Source: Artocarpus heterophyllus (taxonomy: Eukaryota; Streptophyta; Magnoliopsida; Rosales; Moraceae). Taken from it: 64,000 nt of DNA. Under the pieces are notes generated by a model, which was not told the DNA's origin, did not search any database, and saw nothing but the letters and a program-made list of their open reading frames with translations. Where the stretch lies: NCBI GenBank assembly GCA_025403435.1, contig JAJQZP010000440.1, forward strand, positions 558,001 to 622,000, in the 5' to 3' direction. Position 1 is the first letter of the stretch, and each line of letters opens with the position of its first letter. Below are positions 11,957 through 22,243 of the stretch, in pieces. The translations under genes and the position numbers were made by a program.

Positions 11957-12341
11957 GTAATTCTGAATCTATTGATAGAATGTGATTCTTGAGTCTTTTG
12001 GTTGAGGATCTTCCAAGTCTGGTACGTAAATCCTCCTTCTTAGAATGCTCTGTAATCTCTCTGTAGATGGAAAACAGAAAAATAATGTACGTACTGACTT
12101 GGAGACCACAACCCCTTTATATAATTGCTAAACCCTAGCAATTATCCTTAATTACTAATTTAGCCCATCATAAAATTAGTAATTATATTTTTTGTCTCTA
12201 CACATAGGAGGCCCACACTTAATGATGCATTAAAAGCCCAAAACCCAAATTGATCACTTTTAATTGGGCAACCCTATTGATAGCCTTTAATTCACATTTA
12301 TTTAATATATTAGCCCATATATATTGGATTTTGATCCAACA
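11957..12341 (-). repeat. truncated 5' LTR of copia element C
   Basis: Matches about 5813-6194 of the 3' LTR. The first 85 or so bases of the plus-strand reading are missing and are replaced by a T-run and unrelated sequence. Confidence 0.8.
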
Positions 12342-12346
12342 TCTTT

Positions 12347-12708
12347 GGCTTGATCTTGAAGAGAGGTTTTCTCAAAGTAATGGGCCGCACATCTTTGAAC
12401 TCCAACAAAAAATCAGTTCTATGTCGCAAGGTCTTGATTCTATCACAGTTTATAACTCAAAGCTAAAAGGTTTATGGGATGAACAAAATGTTTATGCTCC
12501 AATACCTCCCCGCACGTGCCAGTCAAGAAAGATTTTTGAGTCTTATAGAGATAGAGATCGCACCATGCAATTTTTAATGGGTTTAATTAGATGAGGCTTA
12601 CACAGTTGTTTGTGGGCATATCCTTTTGATGAACCCCATTCCAGTTGTGAGTAAAGCTTTCTCGTTAATTCTTTACAAGGAAAGACAACGTGGCATTATT
12701 AGTCCATG
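12347..12708 (+). pseudogene. copia A gag, middle segment
   Basis: Continues gag directly after the TCTTT duplication with WLDLEERFSQSNGPHIFELQ. A stop near 12592 and frame changes follow. The segment ends at solo LTR D (target duplication CCATG) and resumes at 14726. Confidence 0.75.
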
Positions 12709-14720
12709 TGTTAGACATGTACGCCCTAAGGAGTAAAAATGTAATACGTTTTTGGAGACATTTTTATCAATAAAGAATTTATTCTTTTATATATACCAAA
12801 TCTTGTCCTCTTTACGTTCATATTTGTTGAATGTATGATAAGCAAACAGTAGTCTGAGACTGTCAGTCTAAACCTTAAGAATTGGGCATATGATGGATTG
12901 ATTATGCGGAAGACATGATTCTTAAGGTGACGGTCTAAAACATATGATCCGCAATCGAGGGAATAAAGTTGGGCACTTTATTCATGTAAAGATTGTTATG
13001 TTGTCTATATCCCTTATGGGAGATGGTTTGTCTTGACCATCGGAGTTGGACTCCATGAATAGAAACATTGGCGCGTTGTCATAGGTGACGATGTGTTGGA
13101 TCGGGACATAAAGTGAATTGATTTGGATTAATAATTCTGTCTCGGTAAATCGATTCACTTTAGACATTCATTTGTATTGTATCTTAATCCTAAGATGAAT
13201 AGTGGGCCCGTTGTCTCGACTTGTGTCTTTTGATGTACCAATGGGTGACTCCCACATCTCTATAGTGGTATGCATGCCGGTATATTGGAGGCATGACTCT
13301 TGATAGCGTAGACTTGTTATTCATAGATATGGAATCTATAGCTCCTCTTTAGGAGTAATGATATCCTCTTATATGCGTTGTCCTGTAATTGGAAAACTGG
13401 AGTGCTCAACCATTTGGATACATAGGTGTAACCGAATGGTATACTATCTTTGGATAGTAAGTTTTCTAATGGTGAGACAATAGAACGTAAGATAAAAATA
13501 ATCGAGAAGGTAAGACAGAACTTGTCCTTAAGCCGATTATGGATGATCATATGGGGATACGATACACTATGATATGTCATGGAGACTTAGCTACACGAGC
13601 TTCGTAATTCTATAAAATTCGAGAGTGCAGCTCCAAGCTTTTAGTGGAGTAGCGTTGGAGTTGATAATTGTGAAATGTATATCTAGGATATTGGGTTTCG
13701 TAATTATCATGAGCTTGAACTTTATAGGTCCATTTTGGTCCCCTTTGCTAGCTCACAAAGTCCTGTAACGACACGGCGTGCTTTTCCAATAATTGGTGAC
13801 TTATGTCGGATTTATCAGATTGGTTTAAAATTTGTAAGAATCAAATAATTCATGTTTGTTTATCGGTTGAATTAATTTTGTAAGAAATTAGTTCAAGATA
13901 AACTTGTTGAATTATTGCGATCAGATAATTCTTGTCCGTTTATCGGTTGTTTTAATTTTAGACAAATTAGAACAAGATAAACTTGTAGAATTATTGTGAA
14001 TTGATTTATTTTCTTAGAGATTATCTTGATAAAGTTTGTTTTGATAAGATATCTTCTCTATTAGGTTATTTGAATTAGAACTAAGACTTTATCCTTTAGA
14101 ATCTCGGGTGGAAAATAAAAGATTCGCGGAGATTTTTTCTCAGGAGTTTGGTCTGCCAAATGACGTGGTCGGCCTGCCGAACTGGCCTGTTCGGCCTGCC
14201 GATCAGCAAGAGATAAGATTACGCGTTTTCACGCTAATATTATCAGATATTGATCCGAACTTGATTCTGTTTGGAGTTTTTGAGACCTAATCTGATACGG
14301 ACTGACCCCAGGACCAATAGCTATATAAAGGGAGTGAGTCTCATGATTTACTCAGATCAATTTGAGAGATTAAGAGTGATACTCTTCTAGTGAGCATCTG
14401 AAAACTCCCTGAGAGCTTTTGTTCACAAATCACGAACACTAGCTTTGGGTTCTCTCTATTGGTTAGAAGGAGAGTCACAGGTGGAAAAGCTGTACGTGTG
14501 AGCCCACACTCACTCCGGTTGTGGATAGAGAATAGCAAAGAAGACCAGTTGGTTGAGGCTCTTCTGGAACATTACTTCTCTACACAGGTTGCGGAGGTTC
14601 TTCGTCACACAGAGGTTAGAAAGATCTGTCTAATTTATACATATAACATGTCAAACTTGTGTTTTGGAAATTACTCTGATGAAAATTTTTAAAATTCCAC
14701 TACGCACCGTGTTTCCAACA
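12709..14720 (+). mobile_element. copia solo LTR D
   Basis: A 2,012-bp sequence beginning TGTTAGACATG and ending TTTCCAACA, flanked by the 5-bp duplication CCATG (12704-12708 and 14721-14725). It is the plus-strand counterpart of the B LTRs (32677-34666 and 48345-50354). A CCAAT box and TATATAAAG lie near 14313-14330. Two copies of the palindromic TCGGCCTGCCGA lie upstream (14169-14180 and 14191-14202). No internal domain is attached, so it arose by LTR-LTR recombination. Confidence 0.93.
14321..14330 (+). promoter_or_regulatory. TATA box of LTR D
   Basis: CTATATAAAG lies just downstream of CCAAT and about 120-150 bp downstream of the repeated TCGGCCTGCCGA palindromes, the normal place for the retrotransposon's own promoter. 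Confidence 0.6.
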
Positions 14721-14725
14721 CCATG

Positions 14726-15146
14726 ACCCACACCAGATTCTGCTGCATTGGCTGCTAAAGGAAATAATCATGTCGGTAAATTCCAAGGGCAAAATTTCTC
14801 TAATAATTCTAAACCCAATTGTGATTTCTATGGAAGGATAGGACATGCAAAAGAAAAATGCTATAAACTGCATGGTCTTCCTCCAAGTCACAAGCTTTAT
14901 AAAGGTCCAAATCAATCCACTCCAAAACAAGCATATGCTAATCACGCATACACCTCCCTTCGAATGGCACAAAAATTTTCCTTCACACCAGGGCAATGTC
15001 AACAGATATTAGCTTTGATCGATACTCAGCCTCGATCAAACCTTGTAGGTAATAGCACCTCATAAAATAATTTGACAGGTATTGCTCTCAATGCTACTCA
15101 TTTTCCTCATTCAACTGCTTGGATTCTCGATTCTGGGGCTACAGAC
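14726..15146 (+). pseudogene. copia A gag zinc knuckle and start of protease
   Basis: Encodes a degenerate zinc knuckle, CDFYGRIGHAKEKC, in which the second cysteine has become tyrosine, then KLHGLPPSHK. After a stop (about 15063) comes AWILDSGATD, the protease active-site motif. The frame is cut at the aspartate by solo LTR E and resumes at 16543. Confidence 0.8.
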
Positions 15147-16542
15147 TAATAATTTAGTTTTAGACTATTTAATTAGATGATTCTCACTTAATATTTTTGT
15201 TAGTTTTAAGCAATTTATAAAAATTTGATAGTGTTTTATGCTCTTTTATAGGTTTTGAGGAAAAAGATGTATATTGGTAAAGCACGGGGCAAAACGGATC
15301 GAAAAATGAGCGAAACTGGACTCGGGGACAAAACAGAGCCTAGATGCCAGCTTATAGGCGCCTAGGCACTCTTGTAGATAAAGTCTCACACAGAAAACCA
15401 GAGAGCATAGCGCCTAGGCGCCATTTGGAAAGACCAGTGTAGCGCCTAGGTGCTACAATCCTAGCGCCTAGGCGCTACTTTGAAGCCTACGGGCCACAGC
15501 AATAGCACCTACGTGCTTGTTCAAAAATTCCTCTAAAGACCTTTGTAGTGTGTAGGTGCTACAATTCTGGAGCCTAGGCGCCATTACGAAGACTAGGCGC
15601 TAGAAAATCAAGTCTAGACGTCGTTGCGATTTCAACTCAAATTTCAGTGTAATTTCACTCCAAAATTGCCCTTTTAAACCCTAGCCTATAAATAGAACAT
15701 TATAAAGGGTTGGAAGACGAATTTTAATAGAGAAAAGCTACAAAAAAGAAGGGAGAACTCATTGCCATAAAGAAGAAGAATGGTGCAACCCAGAGACAGA
15801 AATCATCTTCGCATCCAAACAGAATTCTTTTCTTTAACTCATTATGTTTAAGATATTATTTAGGATTGTTTTTAGTTTCATTATGAACTAATTTGCTCTA
15901 TTTTAGGGCTACGATGTAGCCGGATTATGAATGTTAATTTTTATTTAATTTAATTCAATTTGATGTTTATTCATTATCTATGTTGAGTGTTTAATCTAAT
16001 CTTAATGCTTGTAAAAGTTTCGCATCTTTTGCATGATTTGTGATTTAATTTAAGGCTGAGAAGCGATAATTAAATTAGACTATAATTGAATGCCATGAGA
16101 TCATCATAGGATAGAGATATCTATGAGACTTGTGTAACTGGTGAATTTCTTATTCTTAATGAATCTTGGTAAGTTTAGAGTGTCTATAGAGATGTAAGAA
16201 ATTTGCTAACTAGGATAAATTATTAATGCTTGAGAAAGATTAATGACTACCTAAGAGAAATTTGTTATCGACATAGGAGTAAACATCAGTGGATTAAATT
16301 AGATAATTTGAATAGGATTAATTTAGGTAAAATCGGATGCCCTAGTCTTTTATTTATTTAGGTTTTCATTTATATTATTTATGTTTTGTTATTTTTCTAT
16401 TTTATATTTGATTGTTCAAATAATTTTAGGGTTAATCAATTTCGGTACTTAGCTAAATTAACGCAATCCTCGTGGGAACGATACTCTACTAACTCTTTAT
16501 TACTTATTTACAATTCTGTGCACTTGCAGATTTTTTGCAACA
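15147..16542 (+). mobile_element. Ty3/gypsy solo LTR E
   Basis: A 1,396-bp insert between the duplicated target CAGAC (15142-15146 and 16543-16547). It splits the protease motif of element A exactly after DSGATD. It ends CTTGCAGATTTTTTGCAACA. The expected first bases TG are now TA. The end contains GGGAACGATACTC, shared with the gypsy remnant at 2656-3420. The 15350-15610 part carries many GCGCCTAGGCGC palindromes. Confidence 0.82.
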
Positions 16543-19500
16543 CAGACCATATGGTCGGCAACCCCTCAATGCTTTCTCATGTTACATCTATTGTTTTTAA
16601 AATTGTTAGATTATCAAATGGAGTAGATGTTCCTATTTCTCATATTGGTAGTGTTCACTTAACACCCAATATCACCTTGAGCAATGTTCTTTGTGTGCCC
16701 ATCTTTCAATTCAATTTAATCTCCATAGGAAAGCTCATTAATGATGCAAATTGTCATATTACTTTTCTTCTTGATCCTTGTTTAACACAGGACCGGTCCT
16801 TGAAGAAGAAGATTGGAGTGGGTAGATTGCATGATGGCCTTTTCCTTTTTCAATTTCCTCCAATTTCACCAAAATGCTCACAAGTTTATGTGTCTTCTAC
16901 AGTCTCATAAGTGGTGTGTCCTACAGTTCAAAACTTGTGGCACCAACGCTTAGGTCACCCTAGCTTTGGTCGTTTTAAATTATTACCATAGTATATTTCA
17001 GATTTACATAATTCTGTTTAACCTGAAGTTTGTAAAATTTGTCCACTTGCTTTCCATTTCTTCAGGTAATAAACGTATTGTCGAACCTTTTGATACGATC
17101 CATTATGATATTTGAAGAAAATACCATGTTGCTTCTCTATTCGGTGCACATTATTTCCTTACCAGTAGATGATCACACAAGATGTACCTAGGTTTTTCTT
17201 ATGCAATGTAAAAGTGAGACTATTCAGTAAGAAAGTTAAAGTATTGCGTTCAGATCATGGCTCAGAATTTGAGATGATAGATTTTTATAAAGCAAAAGGG
17301 ATTGTGCATGAATTGCGTTAGCACACCATAATAAAATGGAGTTGTAGAAAGAAAGCATAGCCATTTACCAAATGTTGCTAGAGCCTTGCGTTTTCAAGCA
17401 GGCTTTCCCTTACACTTTTGGGGTGAGTATGTGTTAACCGCGGTTTATGAGACCTTTGCTCTTGAGTAAAACTCCGTACGAAATACTTTTGGGTTCTATT
17501 CCCTCCTTTTCTCACTTAAAAGTCCTTGGGTGCTTATGTTATGCCACTAATGTAAGCCCATCAAAAACAAAATTTGACGCTAGAGCATCTCGTTGTATTT
17601 TCCTTGGTTATCCTTATGCTCAAAAGGGTTACAAGCTATATGATGTAAACACCAAAAAAGTCTTTGTGTCTAGAGACGTCAAATTCCATGAAAATATTTT
17701 TACTTTCCTTCATGGGTCAAGCTTTCCATCAAATACACATATTCCGCCACTTTCCATAGCTGAACAAGATTTTTATATGTCACCCACACAAGCTCATGAA
17801 AATTATGAAATTGATCATATAGACAATCAAGTCATTAACAATCCCACACCCGAACCACTGTCTTCTACACCACAAATTTGATGGTCCACTCGTGAATCTC
17901 GTCCACCATCTTACCTCAAAGATTACCACTGTCAGTTGGCCACATGTGATCATTCAACTCCAAGTACTTGTCATCCATTGCATCAATTCTTGTCCTATAA
18001 TAAATTCTCTTCCTCTCACAGCTCTTTTTTAGCTTCCATATCTTATAACCAAGAACCTCAGACCTTTAAACAAGCTATGCCTGATGAAAACTGGAGACAA
18101 GCTACGGCAGAAGAAATAAAGTTTTGGAAAAAAACCATACTTGGGAACTTACTATCTTTTCCCCCCAACAAGAAGGCGATTGGTTGCAAATGGGTGTACA
18201 AAATCAAGTATAAATCTGATGGTACTATTGAGCGCCACAAGGCCCGCTTAGTGGCAAAAGGTTACAACCAAAAAGGACTTGATTATCAAGAAACATTTAC
18301 ACCAGTCGCAAAACTCACTACTGTCTGCTGTCTTTTAGCCATTGCAGCCGTCAAAAATTGGAATCTTCATCAACTTGACGTTAGCATTGCTTCTCTTCAT
18401 GGGGATTTAGATGAGGAAGTTTACATGCAACTTCCACCAAGTTTTAAAAGTCAGGAACCAATAACATGGTGTGTAAACTTCAAAAATCTCTCTATGGTTT
18501 AAAATAAGTTTCACGTCAATGGTTTGCCAAACTTTCTAACAAGTTGTTAGGTGTCGGCTACATGCAATCAAAGGCAAATTATTCCTTGTTTACAAAGGTC
18601 AGGAATAATTACTTTACTGTCATTCTTGTATATGTTGATGATATCATTGTTGCAGGAGATGGTGTTCCAGAAATCCAAAGAGTCAGACAATTCCTCCGAA
18701 GCAATTTCAAGCTACGAGATCTTGATCATCTGTAATTTTTTCCTGGCATTGAAATAGCACGATCAAAGAATGGGATTTATCTTAGCCAAAGAAAAAATGT
18801 CCTAGAACTGCTTGAAGAATTTGCTCTCCTTGGAGCATGTTCTTGCAAAACGCCCATGGAACAAAATATAAAACTGAGCAATTCGGATGGAGAACTTATT
18901 TTTGATGTCACGGCCTATAGACGGTTGGTTGGTTTGCCTACTTTACCTCACTGTTACTCGGCTAGACATAGCTTATTGTGTGCAGATACTTGGTCAATTC
19001 CTTGATCATCCAAGACAACCACATTACTCCACTGCGTTACTAGTCTTATGTTACTTGAAAGGATGTCCTGGCCAAGGCATTTTTCTCTCCGCCTCTAGTT
19101 CTCTCCAATTACGTGCTTATTGTGATTCGGATTAGGCAGGTTGTCCCGACTCTTGCTGCTCCATAACAGGTTATTGTGTTCTTCTTGGTGATTCCCCAAT
19201 TCCATGGAAATCAAAGAAACAATCTACAGTATCACGTTTCTCTGTCAAGACAGAGTACCGGGCCATGGCCACAACATGTTGTGAGCTAAGCTGGTTGACT
19301 TATTTGCTAACAGACCTTGGCGTCCCTCATCTTCAACCTGCTTCTCTTTACTCAATCTTCCACGAACGAACTAAACACATTGAAATCGACTGCCACTTAA
19401 TTCGAGAGAAAATTCAACGAGGAGTTCTTCGTGTTGAATATGTTCGTTCGTAGCACCACGTAGCTGATGTTTTTACAAAGTCGCTTGCAGAAGGACGTTC
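16543..19500 (+). pseudogene. copia A pol: protease end, integrase, reverse transcriptase, RNase H
   Basis: Plus-strand order: protease/pre-integrase (16548-16910, HMVGNPSML through KKKIGVGRLHDGLF); WHQRLGHPSFGRF (about 16935); a heavily decayed integrase core (17050-17450); the integrase C-terminal part (YEILLGSIPSFSHLKVLGCL, 17470-17881); reverse transcriptase (IGCKWVYKIKYKSDGTIERH near 18180, LVYVDDIIVAGDG near 18630); RNase H (about 18900-19453, ending with the TKHIEIDCHLIREKIQRG region). Many frameshifts and stops. Confidence 0.88.
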
Positions 19501-19519
19501 AAGATCTTGACCTTCCATC

Positions 19520-19530
19520 TTGAGGGGGGC
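19520..19530 (+). promoter_or_regulatory. polypurine tract of element A
   Basis: TTGAGGGGGGC directly precedes the 3' LTR, where it would prime plus-strand DNA synthesis. Confidence 0.75.
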
Positions 19531-19801
19531 TGTTGGAAATATTGCTGAGTTGGATATTGATTGATGAAATTCAGGATAACATTACCCCCTTGATTTCTAT
19601 TATGATTGTGCCAGCTAATGCTATGCCAAGATTATTGGGATATTGTCATGGACCCAATATTGCTATAGTTAATGCTAAAAATGGACAATTGTATTTTTCC
19701 TATTTTTGGTATAGCAGAAATTGTATATATTGTTATGTTTTTTTTTTTTTAAGGAGAGTAATAGATGAAAAAGAATCTTTTTCTTGTTTCAAAAGTTTTC
19801 A
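19531..19801 (+). repeat. 3' LTR of copia element A
   Basis: Begins TGTTGGAAATATTGCTG and ends near AAGTTTTCA. Matches 5074-5339. Confidence 0.82.
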
Positions 19802-20450
19802 TCCCCATCAATTCGATCCTTATAGACCACTTGTTGCCAAACAAAATGAATTCGGCAAACAAACAATCCACAAAGATATGAACTAAATGTTCATTTGCTT
19901 GACCACACATCACACACAAAGAATTAGCTCTTCCGCTTGGCCAAGTCATCTTATCCTTCGTTGGTAGAGCCTCATTTCCAATCCACCAAAGCAGCAGCTT
20001 CAATCTTTCATGGATCTGAGCTTTCCAAAGCTGATTCTCCTCAAAGTGGTGATGCTGATCCTTATACTTTGCATCTTTTGACAGCGAAGAAACCCGAGTG
20101 GTTAGGCCTCCACACTGGCCGATCCTTAGTTGGAGCAGGAAGAAGATTGATCTTCGGGATTTGCATTGCACACTGAGAGTCGAAGATAGCATAAACCACC
20201 TGCACATTCCACACACAGAATACCAGGATAAAACAGAGAATGGACTTTCCTATAATCCCCGGCCCCACTCGGATTGAAGGTTGCTCTACACTGTACACCA
20301 TTGGGCCATGGAACCCAAGAAAAGCTATCAGAATACACTGTACATAGCCACAAACTTTTTCAAGCGGATCCCTCACTGACAGAATCCATTGAATCTTCAT
20401 GTTCGTTGTTACCTTCCAAAAATGATCACTAGCGCAATGCACAGCACAGC
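19802..20450 (-). pseudogene. LINE reverse-transcriptase zinc-binding domain remnant
   Basis: The minus strand reads the domain that follows reverse transcriptase in plant L1-type LINEs: LPAPTKDRPVWRPNHSGFFA, then LWKAQIHERLKLLLWWIGNE, LPTKDKM, and the C-x2-C ... H-x4-C zinc-binding pattern (CVMCGQANEHLVHIFVDC). It is spread over more than one frame, so it is decayed. Copia A is inserted at its C-terminal side, and the remainder lies at 4786-5073. Confidence 0.75.
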
Positions 20451-22243
20451 CTGCTCATTAGTCAGAACCCGCTAACCATGCTTGGCCTAAAAAGCTCCAT
20501 TGAAGTCTTCAACTCCTCTTGTCACAGTCATAATATGTTAGTAGTTCCATGTTATATTTGTTAAATTACATGAACACGTCTCTTCAGATTCAGCGATTCA
20601 CTGCCAAAACAAGAGTGATTTTATGCTTCACATATATATTATCACTTCCTATGTGTAATATCGTTCAGACTTCTAGACATGGAATAAAATTCCGTTTTTT
20701 ATGTTATTAAAATGAAAAATGCTACTATTGGTGATACAATTATCAAGATTATAGGATTGTGTTAAGATTTGCATATAATATAGTAGAACACAGTTCTTTT
20801 CTATTTTTTTAGCATGTTATAGTTCTTTTTCAATAACACGCGATCGTAATAAGCACCAGTGGTCTCTGGTATGTTTATTTTTGAACAAGAATTTTCATTG
20901 ATTGTCTCTGTGGCTGTGGTGCCGATGGAGCCTTGTATATCTTAAACAGGACCTACCTTTTTTTTGCATAGATTGATGAAATTCGCTGGATTCGTAAGCT
21001 TCGTTAATTGTTTTGTCTTGCCTGAACAAGTTTTAATATTCCAGCCACTTTAAATACTAATACTATAACTATTAATGATTTTTTTTTCCCACTCTTCTCC
21101 CGTAACACTGCTTGGTTTCAGACTTTTTCTACTACTATGTCCGGCTCCTCATGTTGTAATCTTTTTTCTTTTATTGTCACAATTTATTCAATTTCATAAC
21201 ATTTTTTTTAGGAGTTTTAACTTCCTGCTTGAGTTGAATCAATGTTGGCTTATTAGTGAACTCACAAATAAGAAAAAAAAAAGTTTATACGCAAGTTGTA
21301 GAACTCAATGTTGTGTTTTACCTTTCTTTTTTGTTATTATGCTCAATAAGAAGTAATGTTATAACAAAATAATTGGCTTATTGTTATTTCTTTGATATTT
21401 ATTGTCTTTTTTTAGTGTCGTTTATATTGACTATTTCCCCTGTTCCTGTCTCATTGTTGGTATTGTGTCGTTCCTACCATATCGTCATTTTGAGATCTTG
21501 TCGCTCAAGCAATTTACGTGCCAGGTTTTAAACTATGAAAGTCGTTTTAAAACATAAAATGAGTTCAAACTCTTGTTCAGTGAAGCAATAAGTGAGACGG
21601 TTCAACTTCAATGTCCTTTTTTGTAATCATCTTGGACAACTACTTGTTTTTTTATGTCGTTTACTAACTTCCTGTCGTTTGATCTTTTAACCTTATATTG
21701 TCGTTAACCCATTAAAGTTGTCTTTAAATTTAGCATTTGCCGAGTATTTGAAACGCTTTAATATTTTAATCGGCAAGTGACGTGGGATTATAAGATTTTC
21801 CCCTCTTAAGGAGAAAAATTTTAGGCTCTTCAAGTTCTGGTTGAATATAAATGAAGAGACGCAAAAACTTAATAGCCACATAGCTTTTCAAAATTAAACA
21901 TTGAATATTAGAAATATTTCCTACTTCTTTTAATTAAACACTAAAATTGCATTACTTTCTTTTTGTTGTTCAACTTTCATAAGATAAATTTTGATTTTTT
22001 TTTTGTTCTTATTTAAACTTTGACAGTCCATCATCATATTTACCTATTGTTGGTCATAGAGTTGTGAAACAGGTTGTTCATGTACTCGTCAAAAAGGATT
22101 ATCCAGAGTTGACTAGTTTAAAATATAAATGCGGACATTAAAGTTGATAAAATCAAAACTAAGGACCATACGACAACAAATGGAGAAGAGAGAGAAGAAG
22201 ACGACATTGATAATTTGATATGGGCAAATGGAGCGTGTTCTTC
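20451..22243. other. 3' flank of the laccase gene, no gene seen
   Basis: AT-rich DNA without a recognisable gene. Positions about 20890-21360 are duplicated at 58940-59460, and 22020-22243 at about 60700-61005, marking this as the downstream flank of a duplicated laccase unit. The last 200 bases probably hold the laccase 3' untranslated region. I could not fix a polyadenylation signal. Confidence 0.5.

Larger units (their letters stand above)
5727..12341 (-). mobile_element. degenerate Ty1/copia element C inside gag of A
   Basis: Bounded by the 5-bp duplication TCTTT (5722-5726 and 12342-12346). The 3' LTR is at 5727-6194, preceded on the minus strand by the polypurine tract AGTGGGAGAT (6195-6204). 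The 5' LTR at the right end is truncated (about 11957-12341), so the U5 end and primer site are missing. Gag and pol share one minus-strand frame with several nonsense codons and at least one frameshift. It cannot transpose alone. Confidence 0.9.
5074..19801 (+). mobile_element. old Ty1/copia element A, containing C, D and E
   Basis: Two directly repeated LTRs of about 266-271 bp (5074-5339 and 19531-19801), differing at roughly one base in ten, bound degenerate gag and pol on the plus strand. A polypurine tract, GAGGGGGGC, ends at 19530 just before the 3' LTR. Removing the insertions C, D and E leaves about 4.7 kb, normal for a small copia element. It lies inside a LINE fragment on the opposite strand. 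No target duplication is clear and the primer site is not recognisable. It is long dead. Confidence 0.85.

Noticed and set aside
11536..11960. Open frames of 96-131 residues in the GC-rich leader of copia C
   Set aside because: They overlap on both strands, run through a TA microsatellite and have no family-like pattern. Long frames are expected by chance in GC-rich DNA.
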